A DNA stretch of 64,000 nucleotides from Purshia tridentata. Lineage: Eukaryota; Streptophyta; Magnoliopsida; Rosales; Rosaceae. Positions within the stretch are counted from its first letter, which is position 1. Each line of letters begins with the position of its first letter. The notes beneath the pieces are model-generated. The model searched no databases, was not told the DNA's origin, and saw nothing but the letters and a program-made list of their open reading frames with translations. Where the stretch lies: positions 1-64,000 of the forward strand of contig QANT01005500.1 in the NCBI GenBank assembly GCA_003254885.1, in the 5' to 3' direction. A program made the position numbers and the translations under genes. Positions 60,701 through 64,000 of the stretch are shown here, piece after piece.

Positions 60701-61360
60701 TCATGTGGGGGATGCTGACTTGTTGTTGTTACGTCTAGCCAAATTCTCGGCGATCTGAGCGAGTGACTGCAGGTTGCACCGAACGATGGTGTCCACAAAG
60801 TTACACGTGTCCTCCTTGGTGTTCCCGTGCGGCACGTCCACCGCGTACGACTCCACCACCACAGTACGGTCAGCCGACGACACCGGGTGGAGCGTCGTCA
60901 CCGACCTGTAGTTGGAGAGGCGGTGGTCCCCGCCTACCATGCTGAAGCTGATGACATGGCTCTCGTCGTCCAGGATCTCGAGGCGCTCCGTGCTACTGTT
61001 GGCTGGGAGCCCGGAGATGACGTGGACCTCGCGCAGCGTGCCGACGTCGCCGTCCCCCACGATGACGTGGCAGCTCTTGACGAAGTGCTTGTAGGCCTGC
61101 GGATTGTCGAAGCGGCGGACCACCGACCAAACAGTAGAGACCGGGGCCGCGATCTCCTGCGTCACGGCGGAGCAGCACTGGGTGGGGCCGACCGAGTGGG
61201 TGTGGTGCGGAGCCAGCGCTTCGGGAAGTAGCGGTGGGGTCCGGTTGTTCTTGATGAGTCCGGCCGCCTTTTGGTGGGTTTGGTACTGGGACGACGCCGT
61301 ATTGGTGGCGGCGTTGACGCGGTGGAGTAAGACTGAGGATTTAGGCGGATTTGGAGGCAT
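60701..61360 (-). CDS. PYL4: PYR/PYL/RCAR abscisic acid receptor, PYL4 type
   Basis: A single exon encodes 219 aa. A START-like domain of ~150 residues begins near QCCSAVTQEIAAPVSTVW. The lysine that contacts ABA is in AYKHFVKSC. The gate loop SGLPA and latch HRL (GGDHRLSNYRS) are intact, as is the C-terminal helix NFVDTIVRCNLQSLAQIAE. When ABA is bound, gate and latch close and the receptor inhibits clade A PP2C phosphatases, releasing SnRK2 kinases. The Cys-Cys, VVRRFDNPQ and DVPHGNTKEDTC signatures place it with PYL4/5/6, which are intronless and mostly monomeric. Codons upstream of ATG 61360 are in frame but begin with TTG, so 61360 is chosen. The coding region is GC-rich. Confidence 0.96.
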   Translation of the reverse strand: MPPNPPKSSVLLHRVNAATNTASSQYQTHQKAAGLIKNNRTPPLLPEALAPHHTHSVGPTQCCSAVTQEIAAPVSTVWSVVRRFDNPQAYKHFVKSCHVIVGDGDVGTLREVHVISGLPANSSTERLEILDDESHVISFSMVGGDHRLSNYRSVTTLHPVSSADRTVVVESYAVDVPHGNTKEDTCNFVDTIVRCNLQSLAQIAENLARRNNNKSASPT

Positions 61361-61486
61361 TGGATCGAAACGCGCTTTACCCAACTGATGGATTGATTGT
61401 TTGAGATTGTGTAATTGAATGAATGTGAACTGGCTTTGAGGGTTGTTTAGTTGTTAGCTATTGGGTTTGTCTGAATGTATAAATAT

Positions 61487-61498
61487 ATATTTATATAT
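61487..61498 (-). promoter_or_regulatory. candidate TATA box of PYL4
   Basis: The minus strand has TATATAAATATA about 130 bp upstream of the start codon. The region is generally TA-rich, so this is weak. Confidence 0.35.
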
Positions 61499-62255
61499 AT
61501 GAGTGTGAGAGGAAGAAAGAGACGGTTTGGGTTCTATAGGTTTACTTTGTTTCTGGTGGGTGATGATCTTGTGCACTCTCTCTCTCTCTCTCACACACAC
61601 GCAAACAAAGAGATGAGTTGGTTTGCAATTTTCAAAGCCAAAAAATAATATATATTATATAGTGATGAAAGTTCATGTGAGGATGATAAAATAGAAACAA
61701 GTTGGTACTTCAGCCAAAGGGAAAACAGAGAAAGAAAGAAAAGAAAATAGGAAAAAACAGCAAGTGGTCAGGTTGAAGGTTCAGTCATCATAGGGAAAAC
61801 AAATAAAAAAAGAGTTATAAAAAACAGCAAGTTGGTCTGGTTGAAGTTATCATAATATCCCTGCCCCAATGTTTAATTTCGCTGGATTGCAAGTTGACCC
61901 TCCTAGAAATTTAATAAAATCATTGATTAAATTATCATTTTGCTTCAAGTATCGTTCCAACTCGAGTAATTATTTTTTTCCAGTTTGAAAGTCGTACGGA
62001 TGACCCAAGTAATTCATATACGGTGTGATTTACTGATGATTAATTCTACCTATTGAGTTGTTATATATAAAATTAATTAGTTAATTTAAGAGATGGGATA
62101 TTGAAGAGTGATATTCAAAATACGATACAAGCTTAATGAAGAGAGTTGCATGCAATGGTGTCTCCGGTGCCATGGGCATGCGGGTCCATTGGCCACCAGA
62201 CCACCAGTAGGTAAAATAGAGTTCGTTTCAATTTGATAGAATTGGACCATACATT

Positions 62256-63186
62256 TAGACCTGGCAAAAGTGCACACGACCCGTTAACCCGACACGAAAC
62301 GACACGAAAATTTACCGGTTTGGGTTTGAAATTTTCAGACCCGATTGATATCAGTGTCCACCCGTTAACGACCCGTTAAAAAAACGGTTCGGGTCGGGTC
62401 AATTCGCGGGTGAAACGGGTGACCCGTTAAGACCCGTTACTGTTTAAGGACATTTTTGTAATTTTAATTAATGGCATAGCTGATCATTAATTGTTGATCA
62501 TATATCTGATTTGCATATGACATATCATATATGGTCTTGCTGATCATTGTTTTCTATTGTAACTAATATATGAAAGTGCTAAATGCAAATGAATGCTACA
62601 AGTGAGGTTTATGAGGTTAACGGCCAAGATGATCACTGCTGAGGTTTCAATGAGAGTGGATTTGCATGATAAAAATTGAAAATACAAAAGAGCCTATAGA
62701 AGATACAAAAGATCCGCATGTTCTAATACAATTTATATTGATTAGTTTTTTTGTTTTATATTTGGGTTGTAATTGCTTATATTAATTTGAATTAATTTGG
62801 AGCTTGTAATTCTTAAAACTATTTGAATTTGAGGTTGTTTAAAGCCTTAAACTATCTTAGATTCTTTCAAAGAAAAACATTTTGAATTTATTTAGGGCTG
62901 TAAAGCAGTTTGTAGGGCTGTAATGAATTGCTAGATGCTTTTTAATTTTTTGTTTAATGAAATTGTGTTAAAATTATTATATTAGAGTTAATTTTAAAAA
63001 AAAATTGAAATTTTTTCCGGGTTAACGGGTCGTGTCGGATATACCCGTTAATTTTTCGGGTCGTGTACGGGTTGGAGTTTTCATAACCCGCATGTTATCG
63101 TTTCGGGTCGTGTTAACCCGTTAATATTAACGGGTCGTGTCGGGTTTGACCCGAAACCGTTTCACCCGACCCGTTTGCCAGGTCTA
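62256..63186. mobile_element. non-autonomous hAT-like element
   Basis: About 930 bp. The left end begins TAGACCTGGCAAA and the right end is TTTGCCAGGTCTA, a perfect 13-bp inverted repeat. Each end carries many subterminal copies of ACCCGTTAA/TTAACGGGT and CGGGTCGTGT, in both orientations, as expected of transposase-binding sites. The interior (62460-62990) is AT-rich and has no transposase ORF. Ends of the form AGACCTGGCA are common in plant hAT MITEs. No clean 8-bp target duplication was seen, so superfamily is likely rather than certain. Confidence 0.75.
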
Positions 63187-64000
63187 ACTTTCGCTACCGC
63201 TTCGCGGCGTCGACTAAAAAAATATATTTAACATTGACAGAAAATATGGTATTGAATAGATTTTAAAAAATAAATTAAATAGTAATATTAATTTCATTCT
63301 CAGAAAATATATAAATGATATAAATGAGTGAGTAAGAGTCTAAGAGAACGTCAACTAATTAAGAAAGATTGAGAGTAGGTTATTTATTTTTCTGTAACAT
63401 GTGAAAGGTCTTGATGTGCGAAATAGGTAAAGTAGGTTAAAACAAGTCAACCAATATATAATATGTGAATATGCATAATAGTGTTAACGATAAGTCTTAT
63501 GGTATTCACCCGTCATTTTTATATGTCGAGTTCAAACATATATGTAATGGTCTTAATGAAATCTTGTTATCCGTTAGCATAGAAGGTGGTGGGTTGAGCC
63601 ATTTTCAATATGGAACGACAAAAATCCGCAAAAATACGATCTGTTATTAAGTCTATTTTATATCTTTCTAGATTATGGATCATGAAAGTAATGAGAATGA
63701 AAAACTATGCCAAACGTGAAAGCAAACAATAGAATGTCAAAAGCCTAATCGGACTTTTTATCTGGGCCGGGGAGAAAGATTGTTTGATTCGAATTGAGAA
63801 CTAAATTATAAAATTCTTGTCAACTAGTGACATTAGATAAAGGTTCAGATTGGGATTTTAAAAGACTTTTGGAAAGAAAACAAAAAAACAAAAACCTTGA
63901 ACGTCTCATATAAAGAAACTTCATAAATAATGAGAACAAAATGAAGGAGAGTGTCTTTTTTTGGCCACTCAGAGTTAAATATATAATTTGAGTTTTTTTT

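Larger units (their letters stand above)
61361..64000. other. PYL4 upstream region and window end
   Basis: Promoter DNA with a CT/CA tract (61579-61600), a hAT-like element at 62256-63186 and AT-rich DNA to the window edge. No further gene recognised. Confidence 0.5.

Noticed and set aside
60827-61231. 134-codon ORF on the plus strand opposite PYL4
   Set aside because: Antisense shadow of the GC-rich PYL4 coding sequence; the receptor motifs are all on the minus strand.
1-64000. LTR retrotransposons, endogenous viral copies, tRNA and rRNA genes
   Set aside because: No long terminal repeats, polymerase or capsid-like reading frames, rRNA or convincing tRNA sequences were noticed on either strand by eye.

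Overview
The window is nuclear DNA of a flowering plant. Its genes are rich in introns with GT-AG (once GC-AG) borders. They encode plant-only families (an ABA receptor, DREB2, trichome-birefringence-like acetyltransferases) and the plant microRNA miR390. Spacers are AT-rich and carry small MITE-like elements and microsatellites. It is a eudicot; a rosid, possibly Rosaceae, is a guess from protein similarity only. I recognised no retrovirus-like element, CRISPR array or rRNA.

Layout. 0-7.4 kb: a Tourist-like MITE, then a ten-exon DCD-domain/Kelch gene (+). 7.8-12.3 kb: SIEL, an Integrator-subunit-4-like ARM-repeat protein (-). 15.2-24.5 kb: three MIF/D-dopachrome-tautomerase-like genes (+). 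The first is MDL3-like and ends in the peroxisomal signal SKL. The other two are recent tandem copies of an MDL1/2-type gene, and one of them uses a GC-AG intron. 25.9 kb: intronless PRA1 family B (+). 29.3 kb: IMK2-type LRR receptor kinase with a degenerate catalytic loop (+). 33.0 kb: Abraxas-like MPN protein (+). 36.6 kb: DREB2-type AP2/ERF factor with a 23-nt first coding exon (+). 39.1-42.6 kb: chloroplast MATE transporter DTX44 (-). 44.7 kb: MIR390 (-). 49.6-55.8 kb: two tandem TBL xylan O-acetyltransferase genes (-). 60.7 kb: intronless PYL4-type ABA receptor (-). 62.3-63.2 kb: a non-autonomous hAT-like element.

The genes do not form an operon-like system. They cover stress signalling (PYL, DREB2), the miR390-TAS3-ARF developmental pathway, cell-wall acetylation, plastid transport and membrane traffic. 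The most striking feature is the gene order. From memory of Arabidopsis locus numbers, the order PRA1.B - DREB2 - DTX44 - MIR390 - TBL - PYL4 matches At2g38360-At2g38310. TBL/PRA1/MDL/DCD-Kelch also recur at At5g01620-At5g01660, and MDL3 and IMK2 lie close together on At3g51. The window therefore looks like a relatively unfractionated ancestral block whose parts are scattered in Arabidopsis.

Exon borders were derived by reading splice sites and keeping frame. For every multi-exon gene the exon lengths sum to a whole number of codons. UTR borders are mostly unknown.
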